NCBI RefSeq assembly: GCF_004343725.1
Contig: NZ_PTQW01000034.1
Coordinates: 1 to 62,976 of the forward strand
DNA: 62,976 bases
DNA from: Treponema sp. J25
Lineage (GTDB): Bacteria; Spirochaetota; Spirochaetia; Treponematales; Breznakiellaceae
Direction of reading: 5' to 3'
Below the pieces are notes generated by a model. It worked only from the letters and a program-made list of their open reading frames with translations. It searched no databases and had not been told where the DNA came from. Positions 27,740-35,166 of the stretch are shown here, piece by piece. Each line of letters begins with the position of its first letter. Position 1 is the stretch's first letter. The translations under genes and the position numbers were made by a program.

Positions 27740-28744
27740 TTAGTTGTGCGGCCCTTCTTTCAGCACCCGGTCTATCTCTGCTAACTCTTCCGGGCTAAAG
27801 TCAAGCTTTCGGGTGGCCGCCACGTTTTCCTGGATTTGCTCCGGCCGGGATGCGCCGATGAGGGCGCTGGTAACCCGCGTATCCCGCAGGGTCCAGGCCA
27901 GGGCCATCTGGGCCAGGGTCTGCCCCCGTCGCTGGGCAATGGCGTTGAGGGCCCGAATTTTTTCAAGCACCTCGGGGGTAATCTGTTCTGGCCTGAGGAA
28001 GGGGCTTGAAGAAGCGGCCCGGGAGTCTTCGGGGATTCCCTTCAGGTATCGATCCGTAAGGAGCCCCTGAGCCAGGGGCATAAAGGCGATGACCCCCACC
28101 CCGTGTTCTTCACAGGTTGAAAGCAATTCCGCTTCTATCCAGCGGTCCAGCATGTGGTACCGGGGCTGGTGAATCAGAAGGGGAATCCCCTCACTGCGGA
28201 GGATGGCCGCCGCCTGGCGGGTAAGGTCCGCCGGATAGTTGGATACCCCCACATACAGGGCCTTGCCCTGCCGTACCGCCTGAACAAGGGCCCCCATGCT
28301 TTCTTCCAGGGGGGTCTCCGGATCGGGTCGATGGTGATAAAAGATATCCACATATTCAAGCCCAAGCCGTTTAAGACTATCGTTCAAACTCGAAAGGAGA
28401 TACTTTCGGGAACCAAAATCCCCGTAGGGCCCGGGCCACATGCCATAGCCTGCCTTGGTAGAAATAACAAGCTCATTGCGATAGGGGGCAATGTCCCGTT
28501 TCAGAATTTTCCCCAGGGTTTCTTCAGCCGCCCCCGGCGGAGGTCCATAGTTGTTGGCAAGATCAAAATGGGTAATCCCGAGATCAAAGGCGGTAAGCGC
28601 CATGGCCCGGGCCCGTTCATAGGGGGTTCCTTCCCCAAAATTATGCCAGAAACCGAGGGAAATAACGGGCAGTTTAAGGCCCGATTTTCCACAGCGACGG
28701 TAGGGCAGGGTCGCATATCGTTGTTCATTGGCAGTGTATGGCAT
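27740..28744 (-). CDS. Aldo/keto reductase, YghZ/Gpr-like
   Basis: A 334-residue NADPH-dependent oxidoreductase with a TIM-barrel. The catalytic tetrad is visible: Asp in ITHFDLANNYG, Tyr in the same motif, Lys in ISTKAGYGMW, and His in FYHHRPDPETP. The N-terminal MPYTANEQRYATLPYRRCG and GTPYERARAMALTAFDLG match the L-glyceraldehyde-3-phosphate reductase/YghZ group, which detoxifies aldehydes such as methylglyoxal. GAGGAGG lies six bases before the ATG. It stands alone, convergent with the defence operon. Confidence 0.88.
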   Translation of the reverse strand: MPYTANEQRYATLPYRRCGKSGLKLPVISLGFWHNFGEGTPYERARAMALTAFDLGITHFDLANNYGPPPGAAEETLGKILKRDIAPYRNELVISTKAGYGMWPGPYGDFGSRKYLLSSLNDSLKRLGLEYVDIFYHHRPDPETPLEESMGALVQAVRQGKALYVGVSNYPADLTRQAAAILRSEGIPLLIHQPRYHMLDRWIEAELLSTCEEHGVGVIAFMPLAQGLLTDRYLKGIPEDSRAASSSPFLRPEQITPEVLEKIRALNAIAQRRGQTLAQMALAWTLRDTRVTSALIGASRPEQIQENVAATRKLDFSPEELAEIDRVLKEGPHN

Positions 28745-28857
28745 GGTGAACCTCCTCTTCCTCGGATGTATCTCTCAAACCTGTTGACAGACTCAGCAGG
28801 ATAATCGAGTAAACTAATTACTTACTATATCCTCTTATTTACTTTAAAGGGAGAGGG

Positions 28858-28902
28858 GGTGGGAACCCCCTTGTTCAATTCCTAAAAAATTCCCACCTTT
28901 TT
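28858..28902 (+). terminator. Orphan rho-independent terminator/attenuator
   Basis: GGTGGGAA (28858-28865) pairs with TTCCCACC (28890-28897) and is followed by five T's. It points towards the DUF2892 gene, and no plus-strand gene lies just upstream. It would end a short transcript started in the gap, or act as an attenuator. An upstream TTGACA (28784-28789) has no well-spaced -10. Confidence 0.45.
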
Positions 28903-28914
28903 CCAAAATATTAT

Positions 28915-28929
28915 TATATTAGTAATATA
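28915..28929. promoter_or_regulatory. 7-1-7 inverted repeat, PerR/Fur-box-like
   Basis: TATATTA-G-TAATATA, a perfect 7-1-7 palindrome in an AT-rich stretch 85 bases before the DUF2892-msrB pair. The 7-1-7 geometry is that of Fur-family boxes, for example the PerR box TTATAATnATTATAA. Placement before a methionine-sulfoxide repair gene fits peroxide control. Binding is inferred only. Confidence 0.35.
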
Positions 28930-29013
28930 TATTGTTCTTTATATATACCGGCGTTGCCGGTGAAGAAAAACAATACCGTCTCAGCCTTTGGTTGAAGGAA
29001 AGAGGAGTTTGAT

Positions 29014-29220
29014 ATGAAACAGAATATGGGATTAGTGGATCGCCTCGTGCGGGTAGTTCTAGCTCTTGTGGTAGGGGTGCTGGTCTTTACGGGACAGCTC
29101 ACCGGTGTGGCCGCGGTGATTCTGGGAATTTTTGCGGTGGTATTTCTCCTGACTAGTGCGGTCGGCTTTTGTCCCCTCTATGTACCGCTGGGGATTTCTA
29201 CGAAAAAGAAAAGTTCCTGA
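29014..29220 (+). CDS. DUF2892 (YgaP-type) membrane protein
   Basis: A 68-residue protein with two membrane helices (VLALVVGVLVFTGQLTGVA and VILGIFAVVFLLTSAVG) and the family ending GFCPLYVPLGIST. DUF2892 units occur alone or fused to rhodanese domains, as in YgaP, and are often near redox or sulfur-repair genes. GAGG lies eight bases before the ATG. It is followed 69 bases later by msrB and is probably co-transcribed with it. Confidence 0.8.
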   Translation: MKQNMGLVDRLVRVVLALVVGVLVFTGQLTGVAAVILGIFAVVFLLTSAVGFCPLYVPLGISTKKKSS

Positions 29221-29288
29221 GAATAGGGAGCCAGGATGGGCCCTGCAAGAGAAAAAAGACCCAGGGGGTACCAGCAGGAGGGCAACAT

Positions 29289-29750
29289 ATGGAAAACAAG
29301 GATACCCTTTGTTTTATAGAACCGACAGAGGAACTGCGACAACGTTTAAGTGAAGAAGAATATGCGGTTATCGTCCAGGCCGCTACGGAGCCACCCTTCC
29401 GTAACGCCTACTGGAACAATCATGCAGAGGGTATCTACGTGGATAAAGTCGATGGGACCCCCCTGTTTGCGTCGGTCCATAAGTTTGACTCTGGTACGGG
29501 GTGGCCTAGTTTTTTCAAACCCCTTTCGCCGGAAGTTCTCGCATTCAGGGAAGACCATTCCTTTAATATGATTCGTACCGAAGTGCGCGCCGCAAAAAGC
29601 GGGGCCCACTTAGGCCATGTGTTCCCCGATGGGCCGCCACCCACGGGCCTTCGTTATTGTATCAATTCGGCGGCCCTCCGGTTTATCCCCCGGGAGAAGA
29701 TGGAAGAAGCGGGGTATACGGAATGGTTGTACCTTTTTGATGAAAACTGA
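29289..29750 (+). CDS. msrB: Peptide-methionine (R)-S-oxide reductase MsrB
   Basis: A 153-residue enzyme that reduces methionine-R-sulfoxide in proteins. Family motifs are present: PPFRNAYWNNHAEGIYVD, KFDSGTGWPSFFKPL, RTEVRAAKSGAHLGHVF, and the catalytic cysteine in LRYCINSAALRFIP. The two CxxC zinc motifs of the zinc-binding form are absent, so this is the zinc-free form. ATG 29289 is chosen because AGGAGG lies seven bases upstream; the open frame runs further back without another start site of that quality. Confidence 0.92.
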   Translation: MENKDTLCFIEPTEELRQRLSEEEYAVIVQAATEPPFRNAYWNNHAEGIYVDKVDGTPLFASVHKFDSGTGWPSFFKPLSPEVLAFREDHSFNMIRTEVRAAKSGAHLGHVFPDGPPPTGLRYCINSAALRFIPREKMEEAGYTEWLYLFDEN

Positions 29751-29901
29751 AGGGCCGGTATCCCCTAACTCTGAGTTGCCCTTTGTTCTGGCCCCCTGAG
29801 GAGGGAAGCCCCTGCCAAATACTCCTGCTAATATAAAGAAAACCCGGAGGGCCCTTTCATCCTGATTCTGTTCCCTGAGGAAGCACCTTTTAGCCTCCCC
29901 C

Positions 29902-29930
29902 TTGAAGATGCGACGGGAATTGTGTTATCT
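29902..29930 (+). promoter_or_regulatory. Putative znuA promoter
   Basis: TTGAAG (29902-29907) and TTATCT (29925-29930) are 17 bases apart. The expected start near 29937 lies just before the palindrome at 29944-29958, so a repressor there would interfere with initiation. Confidence 0.4.
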
Positions 29931-29943
29931 TTTTTATGAAAAA

Positions 29944-29958
29944 TGCAAGTCATTTGCA
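29944..29958. promoter_or_regulatory. Putative Zur box (7-1-7)
   Basis: TGCAAGT-C-ATTTGCA is an inverted repeat of 7-1-7 geometry with one mismatched pair. It lies 29 bases before znuA and downstream of its likely promoter. The Fur-family gene that closes this cluster is the obvious candidate regulator. Confidence 0.45.
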
Positions 29959-29987
29959 AATTTAACAACTCAAGGAGGACCAGGTGT

Positions 29988-30938
29988 ATGCGGTACCAGA
30001 AAAGGGGTCTTTTGTTTCTTACCGTGGTGGTTGGGATGATGCTGAGTGCCTGTGGCGGCAAGCAGACCCAAGGTGATAAACCCGTGGTGGTCGTGAGCAT
30101 CCTACCCCATCGATATTTTCTTGAGCGAATTGGGGGAGATACCATCCAGAGCCTCGTCCTGGTAGGTCCGGGGCAGAGTCCCCATAGCTATGAACCTACT
30201 CCCCAGCAAATGGAACAATTAGGGCGGGCCCGGGCGTGGATCTATTCAAATACGGATTTTGAAATTACCCTGCTCCCCCGGATTAAAAAACTATATCCCC
30301 AGCTCAAACTGGTGGATGGTACGGCGGGTATGAAATTCCGCTCCCTTGAAGCCCATGAACATGAAGAAGACCATGCTGGCCACGAAGAAGGCACCCATCA
30401 AGAACACGATGGGATAACCCCTGGAGCGGAAGGAATGGAAGTGGATCGACATACCTGGTTGGGGAAAGAGGGCGCCCTGGTGTTCTCCCGGCATGTGGTG
30501 GAAACCCTTTCAGAGCTCTTCCCTTCCCATCGTTCTCAGTACGAAGAACGGTACCATGCCCTCACTCAGGAAATTGAGCAGGTCTTTGCCGAGTTGCGGC
30601 AGCAGCTAGAACCCCTGGCGGGAAGCAAGGTGTACGTGTTTCACCCTGCCTTTGGGTATTTCCTTGACGAATTTAAGTTACACCAGGTGGCGGTGGAGAC
30701 CGGAGGAAAAGAACCCTCGCCCCAGGCCCTGGCGGCCCTTATCAAACAGGCCCAGCAGGATACACCGCGGGTTATCTTTGTGCAGGCCCAATTCCCCACC
30801 GCTTCCGCCGAAGCCCTTGCCAAAAGCATCGGCGCCGTGGTACTCCCCCTCGACCCCCTTGCTCCTGATTGGCTTCTTAATATCAAGAAGATGGGGGCTG
30901 CCCTGTCGGAAAGCCTGAAAAGAGAAAACCTTAAATAA
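29988..30938 (+). CDS. znuA: Zinc ABC transporter substrate-binding lipoprotein
   Basis: A cluster A-I metal-binding protein of 316 residues that captures zinc outside the membrane. The signal ends in a lipobox (MMLSACGGK). VVSILPHRYFLERIGGD gives the first ligand His, and GPGQSPHSYEPTPQQM the next. A His/Glu-rich loop (HEHEEDHAGHEEGTHQEHDG, about residues 122-141) is typical of ZnuA rather than the manganese-binding relatives. VFHPAFGYFLDEF carries another ligand. ATG 29988 is chosen over the upstream frame because AAGGAGG lies nine bases before it and the lipoprotein signal follows directly. Confidence 0.92.
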   Translation: MRYQKRGLLFLTVVVGMMLSACGGKQTQGDKPVVVVSILPHRYFLERIGGDTIQSLVLVGPGQSPHSYEPTPQQMEQLGRARAWIYSNTDFEITLLPRIKKLYPQLKLVDGTAGMKFRSLEAHEHEEDHAGHEEGTHQEHDGITPGAEGMEVDRHTWLGKEGALVFSRHVVETLSELFPSHRSQYEERYHALTQEIEQVFAELRQQLEPLAGSKVYVFHPAFGYFLDEFKLHQVAVETGGKEPSPQALAALIKQAQQDTPRVIFVQAQFPTASAEALAKSIGAVVLPLDPLAPDWLLNIKKMGAALSESLKRENLK

Positions 30939-31067
30939 TCGAGACCTTGGACGAGATAGCCTTTGTGCCCTTAGCGGACTTCTTCGCCACCGCGCTCACT
31001 GCCGATTTCCGTGGGACGGAATGGGCTCCGGGCTCTTAGCGGTCTTGAACTTCCTATGAGGCCCGAT

Positions 31068-31119
31068 GGGCAGACCTTTGGGCAAACCCTCGGGGCCTGC
31101 CCTTTTTATTCTTTTTTCT
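31068..31119 (+). terminator. Terminator or attenuator between znuA and znuC
   Basis: GGGCAG (31068-31073) pairs with CTGCCC (31097-31102), and TTTTTATTCTTTTTT follows. It would stop part of the transcription after znuA, so the binding protein would be made in excess over ZnuCB. Alternative GGCCC/GGGCC pairings overlap it. The 209-base gap holds no gene. Confidence 0.6.
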
Positions 31120-31147
31120 CTGTGCTACTGTTTGGTGAGGGGTGACG

Positions 31148-31933
31148 ATGAAAGACGTGGTGGTTAATTGTGAGGACCTGGCCTTTTCCTATGAGGATGT
31201 TCCCGTGTTAGAAAAGGTCAATTTTCATCTGCACCGGGGGGAGTTTATTGCCCTGGTGGGTCCCAACGGGGCAGGCAAATCCACCCTGCTAAAGTTACTG
31301 CTGGGCCTGTTAAAACCCCAGCAGGGGCGCCTGACTATTTTAGGGAAACCCGTGGGAGAGCAGCAACGACTCATCGGGTACGTGCCCCAGCAGTCGGAAT
31401 ATGACCGGAGTTTCCCCATCCGGGTGCGGGAAGTAATCGCCATGGGGCGCCATTGGGGCCTCTCCCGGACATGGACGGCCCATGACGACGAAGCGGTCCA
31501 GTGGGCGGTGGACCAGGTTGATGTGCGGGAACTCCTGGACCGTCACTATGCAGCCCTTTCGGGGGGCCAGCGCCGGCGGGTGCTGGTGGCCCGGGCCCTG
31601 GCTTCCCGTCCAGAACTCTTAGTCCTTGATGAACCTACCGCGAACATGGATGGAGAAAGTGAAAAGCGGCTCTTTACTACCCTGGGGAACTTAAAGGGGA
31701 CTACCACCATTCTTATTGTGACCCACGATTCGGAATTTGTCTCTTCCCTTACGGACCGGGTGCTCTGTGTGGGGGAGCGAAACGAGACAAGCGGGGCCTG
31801 TCGGGTGGTGGAACACAGGACCCGCGAAACTCCCCACGCACCCCCCGACCGCTTTGGAGGAAAGGCCCTGGAAGTGCTCCACGACGAAACCCTGCCTGAA
31901 AAAAGCTGTTGCACCAATGAGGAGACCCCCTGA
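31148..31933 (+). CDS. znuC: Zinc ABC transporter ATP-binding protein
   Basis: A 261-residue ABC ATPase that powers zinc import. Walker A is GPNGAGKST (near residue 38), the Q loop is in IGYVPQQSEYD, the signature is LSGGQRRRVL, Walker B is LLVLDEPTANMD, and the switch His is in IVTHDSEF. A Cys-containing tail (ETSGACRVVEHRT... ending KSCCTNEETP) is longer than usual and might bind metal. ATG 31148 is preferred over GTG 31142. It overlaps znuB at TGATG. Confidence 0.9.
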   Translation: MKDVVVNCEDLAFSYEDVPVLEKVNFHLHRGEFIALVGPNGAGKSTLLKLLLGLLKPQQGRLTILGKPVGEQQRLIGYVPQQSEYDRSFPIRVREVIAMGRHWGLSRTWTAHDDEAVQWAVDQVDVRELLDRHYAALSGGQRRRVLVARALASRPELLVLDEPTANMDGESEKRLFTTLGNLKGTTTILIVTHDSEFVSSLTDRVLCVGERNETSGACRVVEHRTRETPHAPPDRFGGKALEVLHDETLPEKSCCTNEETP

Positions 31934-32775
31934 TGGTTCAGAGTTTTATTGCTACCCTTTTTGACCCCTCCATCCCCTTTCTTAGAAATGCCCTGCTGGC
32001 GGGCGTTCTGGCGGCGATTCTTTTTGGGGTGTTGGGCACTATCGTTACGGTAAAACGAATCGCGGGCCTGGCGGGGGCTATTTCTCACGCCGTTCTGGGG
32101 GGCATCGGCCTTGCGCTGTACCTTTCTGCCACGGGCCTGGTGCCTCATTTTTCTCCCCTTATGGGGGCCCTCCTCTTTGCGGTGCTCTCCGCGGTGGTGA
32201 TAGGCCTGGTGTCTCTGACCATGAAACAGCGGGAGGACACCATTATCAACGCCATATGGGCCATCGGCATGAGCCTGGGGGTCCTCTTTATGGCAAAAAC
32301 GCCGGGATATCGGGACCCCGCAAGTTACCTGTTCGGGAATATCCTTTTCATCACCTCCCAGGATTTAGTATTGTTGGCCCTTCTCGACGGCCTGGTGATT
32401 TTTCTGGTATGGCGCTATTACCCCCAACTGGTGGCCACCGCCTTTGATGAAGAATTTGCCCGGGTCCGGGGCATCCCCGTACAGGCCATCTTTCTGATCA
32501 TTCTGAGCATCACCGCCATAGCGGTGGTACTGCTCCAGACCTTTGTGGGGGTGGTGATGGTGATTGCTATGCTCACCCTGCCGGCGGGTACGGCAAGCTA
32601 CTTTAGCAAAAGCCTGGCGGGGATGATGGTGGGGAGTGTGCTCTACGCCCTCGTGTTTTCGGTGATGGGACTTTTCCTGGGCTGGGTCTTTGACCTTCCC
32701 GGCGGAGCCATGGTGGTAGTGCTCGCCGGAGTGGGATATATCATGGCGGGACTCATAAAACATTTTAGAAAATGA
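31933..32775 (+). CDS. znuB: Zinc ABC transporter permease
   Basis: A 280-residue membrane protein of the ABC-3 family with about eight helices. It has GLAGAISHAVLGGIGLALYL, the cytoplasmic-loop region VWRYYPQLVATAFDEEFARVRGIP, and TFVGVVMVIAMLTLPAGTASYF. It forms the channel driven by ZnuC. The start codon overlaps the znuC stop. Confidence 0.92.
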   Translation: MVQSFIATLFDPSIPFLRNALLAGVLAAILFGVLGTIVTVKRIAGLAGAISHAVLGGIGLALYLSATGLVPHFSPLMGALLFAVLSAVVIGLVSLTMKQREDTIINAIWAIGMSLGVLFMAKTPGYRDPASYLFGNILFITSQDLVLLALLDGLVIFLVWRYYPQLVATAFDEEFARVRGIPVQAIFLIILSITAIAVVLLQTFVGVVMVIAMLTLPAGTASYFSKSLAGMMVGSVLYALVFSVMGLFLGWVFDLPGGAMVVVLAGVGYIMAGLIKHFRK

Positions 32776-32785
32776 GAGAACAGGC

Positions 32786-33211
32786 ATGACCAGAATTCGA
32801 AAACGCATCCTCCAGGTGTTACAGGGCGCCAGCGAACCCCTTTCTGCTTCTCAGGTGGCTCAGAGGGTAGGTCCCCCCTGTGACCCGGCGACGGTATACC
32901 GGGGCCTGCATTACCTTGAGGAACAGGGGCTTGCCGAGTCTTTTGTGCTATCCTGTCAGGAGCACGGCACTGAACGATACTATACGGCCTGCGAAACCCC
33001 TCAACCCTCTGCCGCCGCTTCATCCGGCGAAAGGGTGTTCCTCCCGCCCCACCGGCATTGGTTCCACTGTGAAGGGTGTCATCGGTTTATCCCCCTGGGG
33101 GTGTGTTTGCTGGACCCGGTGGTTCACCAGTTTGAACAGGAACAGCAGTGCACCGTCCGTCAACATACCCTTTATTTTACCGGCCTCTGTCGGGACTGCC
33201 GCGGGAAATAG
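32786..33211 (+). CDS. zur: Fur-family regulator, probably Zur
   Basis: A 141-residue Fur-type repressor with a winged helix (ASQVAQRVGPPCDPATVYRGLHYLEEQGL) and a metal/dimer domain. PPHRHWFHCEGCHRF contains the His ligands and the first CxxC; CRDC at the C-terminus completes the structural Cys4 zinc site. It lies ten bases after znuB at the end of the cluster. Location argues for zinc sensing and control of the box at 29944-29958. Other Fur-family metals cannot be excluded from sequence alone. Confidence 0.8.
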   Translation: MTRIRKRILQVLQGASEPLSASQVAQRVGPPCDPATVYRGLHYLEEQGLAESFVLSCQEHGTERYYTACETPQPSAAASSGERVFLPPHRHWFHCEGCHRFIPLGVCLLDPVVHQFEQEQQCTVRQHTLYFTGLCRDCRGK

Positions 33212-33283
33212 GCCCCCTCTTTTCTTAAGGGTGCACCCAGGGCTTTATTCAAACAGCGATCCAGTGGTTTCCAAACTCTAGCA
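33212..33283. other. Short gap between zur and the GC-rich repeat
   Basis: No gene and no convincing terminator were seen here. With the repeat at 33284-33611 and the operator-like region before the Fic gene, this makes up the roughly 520-base gene-free interval before 33735. Confidence 0.5.
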
Positions 33284-33611
33284 GGGGGAAGTCTCCCCCT
33301 CGCTCCGGCCGCCGCAGCCACTTCCCCAGCGGCTCCGGCTGCCAGCGGGGAAACATCGCCGGCCACTGGGGCCCCGTAATTCGCCGCGGCGCCTCACCGT
33401 GGTTATCAGCCGCTCCCTCAGCGGCCCTAGCCGCGTAACACGCCCTCTGGCGGCCTCCGCTACCCCCTCTGCGGGGGACACCCCCGCAACGCCCCCGTCC
33501 AGGGCCGGCCCTTGCACAGCCCCCTCGCCATGGTGGGGCGGCCACAACGCCGCCGATCAAACCAGCGCTGACCGTATTATTCTGCCCCGCGGTTTTGCGA
33601 TGCACACCCTC
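33284..33611. repeat. GC-rich intergenic repeat, copy 1 (left of fic)
   Basis: It begins with the palindrome GGGGGAAGTCTCCCCC (33284-33299) and ends with TTTTGCGATGCACACCCTC. From CCTCTGGCGGCCTCCGCT onward it is nearly identical to copy 2 at 34875-35092. This copy also holds about 110 extra bases internally. Minus-strand frames through both copies translate to the same Gly/Arg/Pro-rich peptide, which I take as non-coding. Confidence 0.8.
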
Positions 33612-33651
33612 AGAATCCACGTAATTTTCGCTGCGGTCTCCCTCAAACACC

Positions 33652-33716
33652 AAAGTAAAAAAAGAATTCACTTATTTTACTTTTAGCGTGCAAAGTAAAT
33701 TAAATGAGTGTATACT
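33652..33716 (+). promoter_or_regulatory. Operator-like repeats and -10 before the Fic gene
   Basis: AAAGTAAAA (33652-33660) and TTTTACTTT (33675-33683) form a perfect inverted repeat, and a third AAAGTAAA lies at 33692-33699. A good -10 (TATACT, 33711-33716) follows, about 18 bases before the ATG. The AT-rich block contrasts with the GC-rich repeat next to it and may serve autoregulation by the C-terminal DNA-binding part of Fic. Confidence 0.4.
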
Positions 33717-33734
33717 ATACGCTAGTAGGTGTGT

Positions 33735-34874
33735 ATGGATATCAAAGATTTTAAGGCCGGATCCTACAGGAATGGGTATCAGTACCGGTATTTTTTGCCT
33801 GAAAAAATCAATCATCCTTTCTACTGGACCGACCCGACCATCAACGAACTTCTGGAAAAGGCTTCTGTGCGGCTGGGTGAGTTAAATTCGTTTTCTCGCT
33901 TTGTTCCCGATACGGATATGTTTATCATCATGCATATTTTTAAAGAGGCGGTCCTTTCCAGCCGCATCGAAGGAACCCGGACAAACATCGAAGAAGCTTT
34001 TATAGACGAATCGGACATAAATCCCGAACAACGCGATGATTGGCAGGAAGTCCACAATTATGTTAACGCTATGAACGCGGCCATCGAAGAACTGGAAACC
34101 CTGCCCCTTTCCACACGACTGATCCGGAATACCCATCGCATCTTGCTTTCCAGCGGCAGGGGACAGCATAAAGCCCCGGGGGAATTCAGAACTTCCCAGA
34201 ACTGGATCGGCGGGGCTACACTATCCGATGCGGTTTTTATCCCGCCGGCTCATACAGAGCTTTCGGACCTGCTTACGGACTTTGAGTTTTTTTTAAACAA
34301 CCAGGACCTTAAAATCCCTCACCTCGTTAAAATAGCCATCGCCCATTATCAATTTGAAACCATACACCCATTCCTGGACGGCAATGGAAGAATGGGCAGG
34401 CTTCTCATCACACTGTATCTGGTATCCAGCGGGTTACTCGAAAAGCCGCTCTTATACCTGTCTGAGTTCTTCGAAAAAAACAGAAGCCTTTATTACGACA
34501 ACTTAACCCTGGTACGCACCAGAAACGATTTAGCCCAATGGATCAAGTTTTTTCTGGTCGGTGTGATTACCACCGCAGAGAAAGCCACGGAAACGCTCCG
34601 CAACATCATGAACCTTAAAGCTCGTATAGAGCAGGAGCACATTCTCGCCATGGGAAAACGCTCCCGCCAGGCCATGGACCTTTTGCGCTACCTGTTTAAA
34701 AAGCCGGTCATCACCGTGAAGGAGGCTCAAACTTCCACAGGACTTTCTCTTAAAGCGGCCAATGACCTGGTTCGAGTGTTTACTGAAAGCGGAATTCTTA
34801 AAGAGATTACCGGATACCAGCGTAACCGTATTTTTGTGTTTGATGCCTACATGAAGCTCTTTAGCGAACAATAA
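33735..34874 (+). CDS. Fic-domain AMP-transferase with C-terminal HTH
   Basis: A 379-residue Fic/DOC protein. The catalytic loop HPFLDGNGRMGR (near residue 213) is intact. The N-terminal SSRIEGT (near 75) is the inhibitory helix motif SxxxEG of class II Fic proteins, whose Glu blocks ATP positioning. The C-terminal 70 residues look like a winged helix (TVKEAQTSTGLSLKAANDLV). Such proteins transfer AMP to target proteins; class II members resemble the Shewanella SoFic. The start is ATG 33735. The gene and its promoter are bracketed by direct copies of a GC-rich repeat, the second beginning right after its stop codon. Confidence 0.88.
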   Translation: MDIKDFKAGSYRNGYQYRYFLPEKINHPFYWTDPTINELLEKASVRLGELNSFSRFVPDTDMFIIMHIFKEAVLSSRIEGTRTNIEEAFIDESDINPEQRDDWQEVHNYVNAMNAAIEELETLPLSTRLIRNTHRILLSSGRGQHKAPGEFRTSQNWIGGATLSDAVFIPPAHTELSDLLTDFEFFLNNQDLKIPHLVKIAIAHYQFETIHPFLDGNGRMGRLLITLYLVSSGLLEKPLLYLSEFFEKNRSLYYDNLTLVRTRNDLAQWIKFFLVGVITTAEKATETLRNIMNLKARIEQEHILAMGKRSRQAMDLLRYLFKKPVITVKEAQTSTGLSLKAANDLVRVFTESGILKEITGYQRNRIFVFDAYMKLFSEQ

Positions 34875-35092
34875 GGGGGGAAGTCTCCCCCCCTCGCTCC
34901 GGCCGCCGCAGCCGCATCACGCGGCCTCTGGCGGCCTCCGCTACCCCCTCTGCGGGGGACACCCCCGCAACGCCCCCGTCCAGGGCCGGCCCTTGCACAG
35001 CCCCCTCGCCATGGTGGGGCGGCCACAACGCCGCCGATCAAACCAGCGCTGACCGTATTATTCTGCCCCGCAATTTTGCGATGCACACCCTC
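34875..35092. repeat. GC-rich intergenic repeat, copy 2 (right of fic)
   Basis: A 218-bp direct copy of the element at 33284-33611 without its extra internal segment. It starts with the palindromic G/C run immediately after the fic TAA (34872-34874) and ends TTTTGCGATGCACACCCTC. The identical stretch includes ATGGTGGGGCGGCCACAACG and TGACCGTATTATTCTGCCCC. Confidence 0.85.
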
Positions 35093-35130
35093 CTGCTGCT
35101 CCGGAGCCGTTAGCCCAGTTGCCCCCTTGA

Positions 35131-35159
35131 TTGTCTAAAGAGACCGCTTGTTTTATACT
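35131..35159 (+). promoter_or_regulatory. Promoter with start site at the ATG (leaderless?)
   Basis: TTGTCT (35131-35136) and TATACT (35154-35159) are 17 bases apart. The ATG at 35167 begins seven bases after the -10, just where transcription should start, and no ribosome-binding site precedes it. Confidence 0.5.
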
Positions 35160-35166
35160 TTCCGGT

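Noticed and set aside
28784-28815. Promoter with consensus TTGACA in the DUF2892 upstream gap
   Set aside because: No -10 at 16-18 bases; the nearest TAAACT is 20 bases away.
33249-35086. Minus-strand frames in both GC-rich repeats with a shared Gly/Arg-rich peptide
   Set aside because: The similarity follows from the DNA repeat. There is no ribosome site, and composition is typical of chance GC-rich frames.
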